A DNA stretch of 64,000 nucleotides from Haloarcula rubripromontorii (GTDB taxonomy: Archaea; Halobacteriota; Halobacteria; Halobacteriales; Haloarculaceae). Location of the stretch: assembly GCF_001280425.1 (NCBI RefSeq), contig NZ_LIUF01000006.1:62001-126000 (forward strand). Direction: 5' to 3'. Positions 15,706 through 23,271 of the stretch are shown here, piece by piece. Each line of letters starts with the position of its first letter. Positions within the stretch are counted from its first letter, which is position 1. Under the pieces are notes generated by a model. It worked only from the letters and a program-made list of their open reading frames with translations, did not search any database and was not told where the DNA came from. The translations under genes were made by a program, and so were the position numbers.

Positions 15706-18093
15706 TCAGTCGGCCGCTGCTGGCTGTTTCGGTGCGGCCGGTTCGTCAGGATTCGGCTCGCCGTGTGAAGCCGTGCCCGCCAGCGTCCGCGTGGAGTTCC
15801 CCACGACGAGCAGACTGCTCGCCGTCATTGCCAGGGCCGCAAACAGTGGGTTCAGGACGCCGAGCAGCGCGAGTGGGAGGGCAACGGCGTTGTAACAGAA
15901 CGCCCACGCGAGGTTCTGACGGACCCGCGTACGGGTCGCGGCCGTCACCGCGAAGACGTCAGGGACGGCCCGCAGGTCGTCCGTCGTCACGACTGCATCA
16001 GCCGCGTCGGCAGCCAGCGACGTGCCCGACGCCATGGCGATGCCAACGTCAGCAGTTGCGAGTGCCGGGGCATCGTTGCTCCCGTCACCGACCATCGCGA
16101 CGGTCCCGCGGGACTGCAGTCGCTCGACGACCTCGGCTTTCGCCTCGGGCGGAACGCCAGCGAACACCTCGTCGACGCCGTCGTGGCGCTCGAACGGGGT
16201 GGCGGCTTCGGGCCGGTCGCCGGTGATGACGACGACATCGCGGTCACGAGAAAGCGTCGAGACGACTGACTCCCAGTGCGAGCGGAGCCTGTCGCCCGCA
16301 ACGAGCACGTCCCGTGCTTCATCCTCCCAGCCAACGAGCGCCGGGACGCGCCCGTTCGCGGTCGCACGCTCACACCGGGCCCGGAGGTCGGCGGGCACGT
16401 CGAACCCGAGGTCGTCGAACAGCGCTTGTGTCCCGACAACGACGTGGTCCCCATCGACCGTCGCGCTGACGCCCTGACCCGGATGTTGCTCGAACGCCGA
16501 GACGGCCGCGTCCGGGATCCGAACAGCGTCCGTCACCGCCTCGGCGATGGGGTGGTCCGCGAACTGCTCGACTGCGGCCGCCCGGGTCATCGCGTCCTCG
16601 TCAGCCCGCTCCAGCAGTTCCATCTCGCCGGTGGTCAGTGTGCCCGTTTTGTCGAAGGCCACCACGTCCGCGTCGGTCGCCGTCTCGAATACCGCGTCAC
16701 CGGTGACGACGGTCCCGCCGTCGAGTGCCCGACGGATGCCGGCCGCGGTCGCAAGCGGCGTCGCCAGCCCGAGCGCGCAGGGACAGGAGACCACGAGTAC
16801 CGCCAGCCCGGTCAGCATCGCGTCCGTGGGTGTCGCTCCAGTGGCGAGGTGCCCGCCGGTGGCGAGGACAGCCAGGACGACAACAAGTGGGACGAAGACG
16901 GCGGCAATGCGGTCGACCAGTCGCTGGACGCCGCCGCGCGTACTCTGGACCTCCCACAGCAGGTTCGTGAGCCGGTCGACCGTGCTCTCGGCGTCAGGCC
17001 CGACACGGGCGACAATACCGCCCTGTGTCACGAGCGACCCACCGATAACCTCGTCGCCGTCCGTCTTCCTGACGGCCAGCGACTCGCCGGTGACGAGCGA
17101 TTCGTCGACGGCCGCGGTCCCCTCGACGACGGTCCCGTCGACAGGGATTCGCTCGCCGGAGCGGACGACGACAGCATCGCCGGCCGACAGCGCCGCTACG
17201 TCGACCTCCTCGTGGCCTCCGTCGATGCGTCGCCGGGCGCTATCGGCCCGCTGTGTCGTGAACTCCGTGAGGCGGTCCAGCGCGCGCCGCCGGACCCGAT
17301 CCTGATAGTAGTCGCCGACTGAGACGGCCATGACGATGACCGTCGCCACGTCGAAGTACACCTCCGTCCGACCGAGGATGACGGCGACGACACTGTACAG
17401 GAAAGCAGTCACGGCGGCCATCGCCACCAGCAAGTCCATGTTCGGACGGCCGGCACGGAGGCTGACGTACGCGCCGCGGAGCAACGGCCACCCGGTGTAC
17501 CCGACCACAACACCGGTCATCACGGCCATGTTCCACAGCAGGTAAGCCCCCGCCTGCCCCGACGGGTCGAACAGTAACAGGGACTGGTCCACGCCGAGAT
17601 ACGCCGGGTAGAGAAAGAGGATGTACCACAGCATGGTCATCATCCCGAAGAAGCCACCAACGATGAGCCGCCCCTCAAGTTCGTACTCGTCGTCGGTCTC
17701 CGTGGCCTGCAGGCTTGCGTCGTAGCCGGTGCCGGCCACCGCGTCCGCGAGGTCCGACTCCGAGAGCGCGTCGGTGTCGTAGGTGAGTTTCATCGTCCCC
17801 GTCGGATAGCTGGCGGCCGCGGCGGCGATGCCATCGTGGTCTGTGGCCCGCGCTTCGAGGAACGTCTCGCAGGTCGCACAGTGCATCCCGTCGACCGAGA
17901 GGAACGTGGTCTCGCCGTCGGCGTCGTCCGGATCGGGGCCAGTGTCGGCAGCATCGCGGGTCTCCGTAGCCGGGTCGTCGAGCGTCCGCGCGACCTCCAG
18001 ACAGCCGCGACAGCAGAACGTCCCCTCCACGGCGTCGTCGCTGACGGGCGCGTCAACCGGTAGGTCACAGAGCGTGCAGGTGGTCACATCCAT
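15706..18093 (-). CDS. copA: Copper-translocating P1B-type ATPase, CcoI/FixI-like
   Basis: A 795-residue membrane pump hydrolyses ATP to move copper. The N-terminus has a cysteine-rich metal domain (CTLCDLPV and CCRGC, residues about 6-34), followed by an HMA domain with GMHCATC near residue 70. Eight hydrophobic segments surround the CPC metal site (SCPCALGLATP). The phosphorylation site is DKTGTLTTGE and the hinge is VGDGSNDAPAL. The cysteine-rich front domain is typical of CcoI/FixI pumps that supply copper to terminal oxidases, and here the pump sits in the ba3 oxidase locus. The start at 18093 is chosen because the frame upstream is only an overlap with the previous gene (10 bases). Copper specificity is inferred from CPC and context. 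Confidence 0.92.
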   Translation of the reverse strand: MDVTTCTLCDLPVDAPVSDDAVEGTFCCRGCLEVARTLDDPATETRDAADTGPDPDDADGETTFLSVDGMHCATCETFLEARATDHDGIAAAAASYPTGTMKLTYDTDALSESDLADAVAGTGYDASLQATETDDEYELEGRLIVGGFFGMMTMLWYILFLYPAYLGVDQSLLLFDPSGQAGAYLLWNMAVMTGVVVGYTGWPLLRGAYVSLRAGRPNMDLLVAMAAVTAFLYSVVAVILGRTEVYFDVATVIVMAVSVGDYYQDRVRRRALDRLTEFTTQRADSARRRIDGGHEEVDVAALSAGDAVVVRSGERIPVDGTVVEGTAAVDESLVTGESLAVRKTDGDEVIGGSLVTQGGIVARVGPDAESTVDRLTNLLWEVQSTRGGVQRLVDRIAAVFVPLVVVLAVLATGGHLATGATPTDAMLTGLAVLVVSCPCALGLATPLATAAGIRRALDGGTVVTGDAVFETATDADVVAFDKTGTLTTGEMELLERADEDAMTRAAAVEQFADHPIAEAVTDAVRIPDAAVSAFEQHPGQGVSATVDGDHVVVGTQALFDDLGFDVPADLRARCERATANGRVPALVGWEDEARDVLVAGDRLRSHWESVVSTLSRDRDVVVITGDRPEAATPFERHDGVDEVFAGVPPEAKAEVVERLQSRGTVAMVGDGSNDAPALATADVGIAMASGTSLAADAADAVVTTDDLRAVPDVFAVTAATRTRVRQNLAWAFCYNAVALPLALLGVLNPLFAALAMTASSLLVVGNSTRTLAGTASHGEPNPDEPAAPKQPAAAD

Positions 18094-18857
18094 GGCATCG
18101 GCAGGGGTGGTTTCGGGATGGCGATACCGAACGCCGCCAGCCCGTTCGACAGCGGGACGAGCGCGAGCGCGATGAAAACGACACCGAGCGCCCGATGCAA
18201 CGTCGCGCGATGGCCCGGCGACAGTGTTCCGAAGGCGGTCCCGTAGGCGAACACCAGCGGAAACGTCCCGAGGCCGAGCGCGGCAAGCGAGAGGCCGCCG
18301 GTGAACGCGGAGCCAGTCGCGAACGCGTACAGGAACGCCGGGTACAGCAGCGGACAGGGGAGCAGGCCGTGCATCGCACCCAGCGCGACCATCCCCGGGC
18401 CGTCGACCCACCGGTCGACCCGCTCGACGAGCGACGCGGAGAGCCGCTGGAACAGGTCTCCGACCAGCGGCAGCGACCGGGCCACGTCGACGGCGCGGCC
18501 GCGGGAGAGATACCCCAGTCCAACGGTAATGATAGCGAGGCCGACGAAAATCCCGACGGTTCCACGGACGGCGGTTCCGAGGCGTGCCAGGCCGGCCACG
18601 TCGTACAGTACACTCCCAGCAGCGCCGAGTACCGTCCCGACGAGCGCGTAGCTCACCGTCCGTCCGGCGTTGAACAGCGCGTGTTGGCGTATCTCGTGGC
18701 CTGACACCGGTCCGCCGTCGTCGAGTCTGTCGGCGTAAGTAGTGACTAACGGCCCGCACATCCCGAGGCAGTGGACACTCCCGACGAGTCCCAGCCCGAC
18801 GAACGCCGCGAGACCGGCCGTCTCACCGGAACTCAGCCCCGCCGTCCCAAACTGCAT
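18084..18857 (-). CDS. UreH/DsbD-like (TauE/SafE-type) polytopic membrane protein
   Basis: This 257-residue protein has about six hydrophobic helices and the signature GSVHCLGMCGPLV near residues 26-38, with two cysteines that may bind copper or act as a thiol pair. A second PCP motif occurs in HGLLPCPLLYPAF. In bacteria, proteins of this family are encoded next to CcoI/CcoS genes and are linked to copper delivery to oxidases. Here it lies between a small oxidase-linked protein (one base upstream) and the copper ATPase (10-base overlap), so an oxidase-assembly role is likely by context. Annotation as sulfite exporter would be misleading. Confidence 0.82.
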   Translation of the reverse strand: MQFGTAGLSSGETAGLAAFVGLGLVGSVHCLGMCGPLVTTYADRLDDGGPVSGHEIRQHALFNAGRTVSYALVGTVLGAAGSVLYDVAGLARLGTAVRGTVGIFVGLAIITVGLGYLSRGRAVDVARSLPLVGDLFQRLSASLVERVDRWVDGPGMVALGAMHGLLPCPLLYPAFLYAFATGSAFTGGLSLAALGLGTFPLVFAYGTAFGTLSPGHRATLHRALGVVFIALALVPLSNGLAAFGIAIPKPPLPMPWM

Positions 18858-18858
18858 A

Positions 18859-19035
18859 TCAGACGGTACTCGACTCTGTTGGTTGTGTCATCCAGAACAG
18901 ACTGCCGGCGATGATGACGACGCTGACCAGCGAGAGCGCGACAATGGAGCGGCCGGTTCCCTGCATGTAGTACGCGACCGGCGCGAGCCCGAGCAGCGCC
19001 AGCAACGTTACGAGCCGAGGGCTTGACGCAGACAT
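18859..19035 (-). CDS. Small two-helix membrane protein linked to ba3 oxidase
   Basis: This 58-residue protein consists of two hydrophobic helices (LVTLLALLGLAPVAYYM and IVALSLVSVVIIAGSLFWM) joined by a short QGTGRS turn, with a polar C-terminus. The start at 19035 fits a leaderless transcript because a TATA box (19058-19066) sits 27 bases upstream. It heads the leftward operon with the UreH-like protein and copper ATPase. Comparable small proteins are annotated as ba3 oxidase subunits in haloarchaea; whether it is a true subunit or an assembly factor cannot be told from sequence. Confidence 0.7.
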   Translation of the reverse strand: MSASSPRLVTLLALLGLAPVAYYMQGTGRSIVALSLVSVVIIAGSLFWMTQPTESSTV

Positions 19036-19057
19036 ATCTGGCCGTACGTTAGAGGGA

Positions 19058-19066
19058 TTATAAAAA
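19058..19066 (-). promoter_or_regulatory. TATA box for the leftward copper-assembly operon
   Basis: TTTTTATAA on the minus strand is centred 27 bases before the ATG at 19035, so the transcript should be leaderless. Confidence 0.6.
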
Positions 19067-19106
19067 GAAGCGGGTCGTTCCTGCCTGCTGAAAACACCAT
19101 CAGGGG

Positions 19107-19116
19107 TTTTTTTAGG
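19107..19116 (+). promoter_or_regulatory. Promoter core for the rightward oxidase operon
   Basis: A T-rich TTTTTTTAGG is centred about 27 bases upstream of the ATG at 19138, which opens a 24-codon leader frame, and about 90 bases upstream of the halocyanin-fusion start. It is back to back with the leftward TATA box about 50 bases away, so both arms may share regulators. Confidence 0.5.
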
Positions 19117-19137
19117 TAATCTGCTATTCTCCCAGAT

Positions 19138-19212
19138 ATGGTACGGCACGAAGCTAGAGGCAGTCAGCTGCCAGATTCGCACGACGCGGTGGGGGTGCGA
19201 CAATGGCGCTGA
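19138..19212 (+). CDS. Possible leader peptide upstream of the halocyanin-oxidase operon
   Basis: A 24-codon frame begins MVRHEARGSQLPDSH and stops with TGA at 19210-19212, overlapping the halocyanin-fusion start (ATG at 19203) in another frame. If transcription begins about 26 bases after the T-rich promoter core, this ATG would be at the 5' end of the RNA and be read first. Ribosomes ending here would be well placed to reinitiate on the overlapping ATG. It may equally be an untranslated leader. Confidence 0.35.
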   Translation: MVRHEARGSQLPDSHDAVGVRQWR

Positions 19213-20432
19213 GTCGGCGACAGTTCGTCGGTGCCGCAGCCGGGACAGCGGCGCTGGCCGCGACCGGCACGGCGACGGCACAGGAGGAACCGGACTACGG
19301 CGGCTGGTTCGATGACGTTTCGAACTACGACGGGACCGTCGACAAGCGGGGCCAGGACACCGTTACGATCACCGTCGGCGCGCAGGGCAACAACGGCGCG
19401 TTCGCCTTCGACCCGCCCGCGGTGATGGTAAACCCTGGCACAGAGGTTGTCTGGGAATGGAACGGCGAAGGCGGCGGCCACAACGTCGTTTCGGACGGCG
19501 ACGGACCGCTTGACTCAGGCAGCCCGGTCAGCGAGGCCGGAACGACCTACAGCCACACCTTCGAGTCAGAGGGGATGTTCAAGTACGTCTGTACACCCCA
19601 CAAAACGCTCGGGATGAAAGGCGCAGTCGTCGTTCGACCCGGCGGCTCCGGTGGCAGTGGCTCCGGCGGCCAACAGCAGCAAGGCCCGCCGGCGAACCCG
19701 GACTACGGCGGCTGGTTCGATGACGTTTCGAACTACGACGGCACTACCGTCGACAGAACCGGCGCCGACAGCGTCGAGATATCGGTCGGCGCGCAGGGCA
19801 ACAACGGCGCGTTCGCCTTCGACCCGCCCGCGGTTCGGGTGACGCCTGGGACAGAAGTGACGTGGAAGTGGACCGGTGAAGGTGGCGGCCACAACGTCGT
19901 CTCGGACGGCGATGGCCCCCTCGACTCCGGTGACCCAGTCAGCGAATCGGGGACCACCTACAGCCATACCTTCGAAGAGATGGGCGTATACAAGTACGTC
20001 TGTACGCCTCACGCGTCACTCGGCATGAAGGGCGCTGTCGTTGTCGGTGGCCCGCTCGATGGCAGCGGTGGCGGCAGTGGCGGCGGAAGCGGACAGGAGG
20101 GTAGCGGTATCGAACTCTCCGGCCCGCAGTGGCTCCTCTCAGGCTCGGTCCTGCTTGCGTTCTTCTCGCCGCTGTTGTTCGCAGTCGCGATGCGACGCCG
20201 ACAGAACGGGCGGCCGCCACAGACGGGTGACAGTGGCGAGCTGCGTCGGGCGACCGGTCCGGAGCCGGTTGAAGAGGCTGCCGAAACTGAACCGGCCGTC
20301 GAGCTGGGCCACGACGAGTACGACCCGAAGGGAACGGCGGCGCTGGTCGCCTTCTACTTCGTGTTGATTGCCCTGCTGTGGGTGTTCATGTACTTCGTCG
20401 AGTTCCTCGGCCGCGTCTCCATAATCGGGTGA
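19203..20432 (+). CDS. Tandem halocyanin fused to a CbaD-like oxidase membrane segment
   Basis: This 409-residue protein starts with a Tat signal (RRQFVGAAAGTAALAAT). Two near-identical blue-copper halocyanin domains follow (about residues 31-145 and 165-280), each with a GHNVVSDG His, a KYVCTPH Cys/His and a GMKG Met as type I copper ligands. After a Gly/Ser linker comes a helix (QWLLSGSVLLAFFSPLLFAVAM), an acidic cytoplasmic loop, and a terminal helix preceded by DEYDPKGTAALVAFYFVL, which resembles the small CbaD subunit of Natronomonas cytochrome ba3. It heads the oxidase operon, four bases before subunit II. The likely role is to pass electrons directly to the CuA site. The fusion call rests on local similarity. 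Confidence 0.85.
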   Translation: MALSRRQFVGAAAGTAALAATGTATAQEEPDYGGWFDDVSNYDGTVDKRGQDTVTITVGAQGNNGAFAFDPPAVMVNPGTEVVWEWNGEGGGHNVVSDGDGPLDSGSPVSEAGTTYSHTFESEGMFKYVCTPHKTLGMKGAVVVRPGGSGGSGSGGQQQQGPPANPDYGGWFDDVSNYDGTTVDRTGADSVEISVGAQGNNGAFAFDPPAVRVTPGTEVTWKWTGEGGGHNVVSDGDGPLDSGDPVSESGTTYSHTFEEMGVYKYVCTPHASLGMKGAVVVGGPLDGSGGGSGGGSGQEGSGIELSGPQWLLSGSVLLAFFSPLLFAVAMRRRQNGRPPQTGDSGELRRATGPEPVEEAAETEPAVELGHDEYDPKGTAALVAFYFVLIALLWVFMYFVEFLGRVSIIG

Positions 20433-20436
20433 TACC

Positions 20437-21006
20437 ATGCAGGTTCATAGATTCGAAAAAGTCTGGCTCGGTGCAGCGATACTGCTCATCGTCGGATTTA
20501 TCGCCACCATCGCGTACGGTTCGGTCGGCGTTGGCGTCGGGATGGTCGACGATTCGGGCGGACAGATCAGCGCGCAAGCGGTACAGAACGGGAACACTGG
20601 CACCCATTTCGATGATCCCGGTGTCGTCAAAGAGGACGGGCAGTACGTCGTGTACGTCGTCGCCCGGCAGTTCCAGTTCGTTCCGGGGAGCGGGGACAAT
20701 CCGGTCCAGGTCCCCGCAGGTGCCAACGTAACGTTCAGAGTAACCAGTGCAGACGTGGTGCACGGCTTCTCTGTGGTCGAAACCAACATCAACACGATGG
20801 TGATCCCGGGTCAGGTTTCCGAAGTCTCGGCCCGGTTCAACGAACCCGGTACCTACGGGCTCATCTGCCACGAGTACTGCGGGGCGGCCCATCACACGAT
20901 GGGTGGTTCCGTCGAAGTCGTCCCGCCGGAGGAGTACGATATGCAACAGGAGAACATCGAGCAGTCCGCAGATGATGCACAGGCGAAGGAGGAGGCGGAT
21001 CAGTAA
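20437..21006 (+). CDS. cbaB: Cytochrome c oxidase subunit II, ba3 type (CuA protein)
   Basis: This 189-residue protein has one N-terminal membrane anchor (about residues 10-30) and an extracellular cupredoxin domain. The binuclear CuA site is complete: a His in ADVVHGFSV, then C, C, H and M in the segment ICHEYCGAAHHTMGG. A short acidic tail follows. Length and single helix match ba3-type (B-family) subunit II rather than aa3-type, which has two helices. It lies between the halocyanin fusion and subunit I, overlapping the latter by one base (TAATG). Confidence 0.93.
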   Translation: MQVHRFEKVWLGAAILLIVGFIATIAYGSVGVGVGMVDDSGGQISAQAVQNGNTGTHFDDPGVVKEDGQYVVYVVARQFQFVPGSGDNPVQVPAGANVTFRVTSADVVHGFSVVETNINTMVIPGQVSEVSARFNEPGTYGLICHEYCGAAHHTMGGSVEVVPPEEYDMQQENIEQSADDAQAKEEADQ

Positions 21007-22694
21007 TGGTGTTCGTCGACTCCTATCCGAAAACGTCGAAACTCGTCCGGAGCGAGTTTATTGTAGCATTCGTCGCGCTTGGAATCGGCGCGCTGTTTGG
21101 CATCATCCAGTCGCTTCACCGCACTGGCGTGTTCCGCGGGTTCGTCAGTTCGGCGGACTACTACACGATTCTGACGGGCCACGGCGTCCTGCTGGCGCTC
21201 GTGTTCACTACGTTCTTCATTGCGGGGCTGTTCACGTGGGCTGTCGCTAACAGCCTCGAACGCGAGTTACCACACCGCATCGCCTGGTCGGCCTTCTGGG
21301 TTATGCTCACGGGGACAGTGCTCGCGGCCGTGTCCATCATCGGCGGTATCGTCGGCGCGCCGTCGGTTCTGGGTCACGACCTCGAAGCCGACGTGCTGTT
21401 TACCTTCTACGCCCCGATGAAGGCACACCCGGCGTTCTACATCGGTGCCGCGCTCATCATCGTCGGTTCGTGGATCGCCGGCCTCGCGTATTTCAAGGCG
21501 CTGTGGGAGTGGCGCTCTGAGAACCCAGATGAGCGCATCCCGCTGCAGACGTTCATGGTCCTGACGACGATGCTGATGTGGTACGTCTCCACCATCGGCG
21601 TCGCCGTCGAGGTAGTCGCCTTCCTCATTCCGTGGTCGCTCGGACTCATCCAGAACGTCGACCCGCTGCTGACGCGGACGCTGTTCTGGTACTTCGGTCA
21701 CCCGGTCGTGTACTTCTGGCTCATGCCGGCGTACCTCGTCTGGTACACTATCCTGCCGAAACTGGCCGGCGGGCGACTGTTCAGTGACCCGCTGGCTCGC
21801 GTGGTCTTCGTCGCCTTCCTGCTGCTGTCGACCCCGGTCGGCTTCCACCACCAGTACACCGACCCCGGCATCCCGTCGGGCTACAAGTTCATCGCGATGA
21901 CGAACACGATGTTCTTGCTGTTGCCCTCGCTGTTGACCGCGTTCACCGTGGTCGCCTCAGTTGAACACGGCGCTCGCCAGCGGGGTGCAAAGGGCTACCT
22001 CTCCTGGCTTCGGGATCTGCCGTGGGGTAAGCCGGCCTTCGCCGGCTGTATGCTCGCCGGGCTGATGTTCGCCGCCGGTGGCTTCTCCGGCATGATCAAC
22101 GCCGGGATGAACATCAACTACCTCATCCACAACACCATCTGGGTGCCCGGCCACTTCCATCTCACCGTCGGGACTGCGTTCGCACTGACGGCGATGGCTA
22201 TCAGTTACTGGCTGGTCCCACAGATCACCGGGAAAAAACTCCGACAGCGGAGCCTCGCTTCAGTGCAGCCGTACGTCTGGTTCGTGGGCATGGCAATAAT
22301 GTCGAACGCCATGCACCGGGCCGGCCTCGCCGGCATCCCGCGACGGACTGCCGAACCGACGTACGACGAGTTCGCGTTCGAGGGCGTCGCCGGAACGGTC
22401 GGCGAGATGCGCCTTCAGATCGCTATCGGCGGCTTCCTGCTGTTCGTCGGCGCGGCGATGTTCCTCATCGTCATGGCCGACACCCTGCTCGCTCGCCGTG
22501 GCGGGACGCTGTCGGTCAACGGCAATATCCCGGAACCGCTGTCCGGCGCCGATCACAGCCCGCGTATCCTCGACAACTACAAGCTCTGGACGGCGATTGC
22601 ACTGCTGCTCATCGTCATCGCCTACGGGCCGCCGCTCGCCAGCATGGTTGCTGACGGACTGTTCGCGCCCGGTAGTCCGCCGATCCCAGTCTAA
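21006..22694 (+). CDS. cbaA: Cytochrome c oxidase subunit I, ba3 type
   Basis: The catalytic haem-copper subunit reduces oxygen to water and pumps protons. The 562-residue protein has about 13 hydrophobic helices. GHGVLLALVF carries a low-spin haem His. HPVVYFWLMPAYLVWYT supplies the CuB His cross-linked to Tyr. HHQYTDP supplies two more CuB histidines. GHFHLTVGTAFALT supplies the haem a3 and second low-spin haem ligands. YFWLMPAY instead of the aa3 pattern and lack of the D-channel motif place it in the B family. The electron donor is probably the upstream halocyanin domains because haloarchaea lack soluble cytochrome c. Confidence 0.95.
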   Translation: MVFVDSYPKTSKLVRSEFIVAFVALGIGALFGIIQSLHRTGVFRGFVSSADYYTILTGHGVLLALVFTTFFIAGLFTWAVANSLERELPHRIAWSAFWVMLTGTVLAAVSIIGGIVGAPSVLGHDLEADVLFTFYAPMKAHPAFYIGAALIIVGSWIAGLAYFKALWEWRSENPDERIPLQTFMVLTTMLMWYVSTIGVAVEVVAFLIPWSLGLIQNVDPLLTRTLFWYFGHPVVYFWLMPAYLVWYTILPKLAGGRLFSDPLARVVFVAFLLLSTPVGFHHQYTDPGIPSGYKFIAMTNTMFLLLPSLLTAFTVVASVEHGARQRGAKGYLSWLRDLPWGKPAFAGCMLAGLMFAAGGFSGMINAGMNINYLIHNTIWVPGHFHLTVGTAFALTAMAISYWLVPQITGKKLRQRSLASVQPYVWFVGMAIMSNAMHRAGLAGIPRRTAEPTYDEFAFEGVAGTVGEMRLQIAIGGFLLFVGAAMFLIVMADTLLARRGGTLSVNGNIPEPLSGADHSPRILDNYKLWTAIALLLIVIAYGPPLASMVADGLFAPGSPPIPV

Positions 22695-22717
22695 CACCAC
22701 TTCACTACTCTCTCATC

Positions 22718-23266
22718 ATGTTCGAAGACGTCGACGGTCCGGAGCAGAAAACGCTGCTACGACTCCTCATTATCGTCGGAATCGGCCTCCCGATTCTCAT
22801 CGAAGTCGTTACCTTCGGGAGTATGATGGGGCATCACTTGCTTGGAGACAGCGGGGCTGAGGCGGTCCCTGAAACACCGACGGCGGCGGAGACCGGTGCC
22901 GGCGTCGGTGACCCGATTCTGGAATCTGCGGACATCTCGGCCCGGATCGATGCGGCGTCTGTCGTCACCGCTGACGAGGGGTGGCGGTTCACGCTTACGA
23001 TCAACGTGACGAACACCGGGTCAGACCCCGCAGCGGTTCGTCTCGACAGCGTTACCACCCGCGGCGGGGAGACAGTTGCGGATACCGCGAGCACTGGACA
23101 GCTATCAGTGGGCAACACTGACGACCTAACGCAGTCGTGGCTCCTCCCGCCCGGCGAGCGCCCGGACAGCGTCTCTATAACGGTGTTCGTGTATCCGGAC
23201 GGGGAATCAGTACAGTCGACGCAATACACCGTTGCGCTCGGTGACATTCCCGTTTCGAACCGCTGA
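22718..23266 (+). CDS. Single-helix anchored extracellular protein of the oxidase operon
   Basis: This 182-residue protein has one N-terminal membrane helix (LLRLLIIVGIGLPILIEVVTF) and an external beta-sandwich-like domain of about 120 residues with repeated strand patterns (WRFTLTINVTNTG, SVSITVFVYPDG). It resembles the alternating layout of COX-like CARDB/DUF4352-type domains, without metal ligands. It starts 23 bases after subunit I, so it is probably an oxidase accessory subunit. Natronomonas ba3 has four subunits, and this may correspond to one of them, but I cannot confirm that. Confidence 0.7.
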   Translation: MFEDVDGPEQKTLLRLLIIVGIGLPILIEVVTFGSMMGHHLLGDSGAEAVPETPTAAETGAGVGDPILESADISARIDAASVVTADEGWRFTLTINVTNTGSDPAAVRLDSVTTRGGETVADTASTGQLSVGNTDDLTQSWLLPPGERPDSVSITVFVYPDGESVQSTQYTVALGDIPVSNR

Positions 23267-23271
23267 CCGCC

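Noticed and set aside
18084-18857. Sulfite exporter function for the UreH-like protein
   Set aside because: The GSVHCLGMCGP signature and the oxidase neighbourhood point to copper or thiol handling; the exporter label comes from a broad family name.
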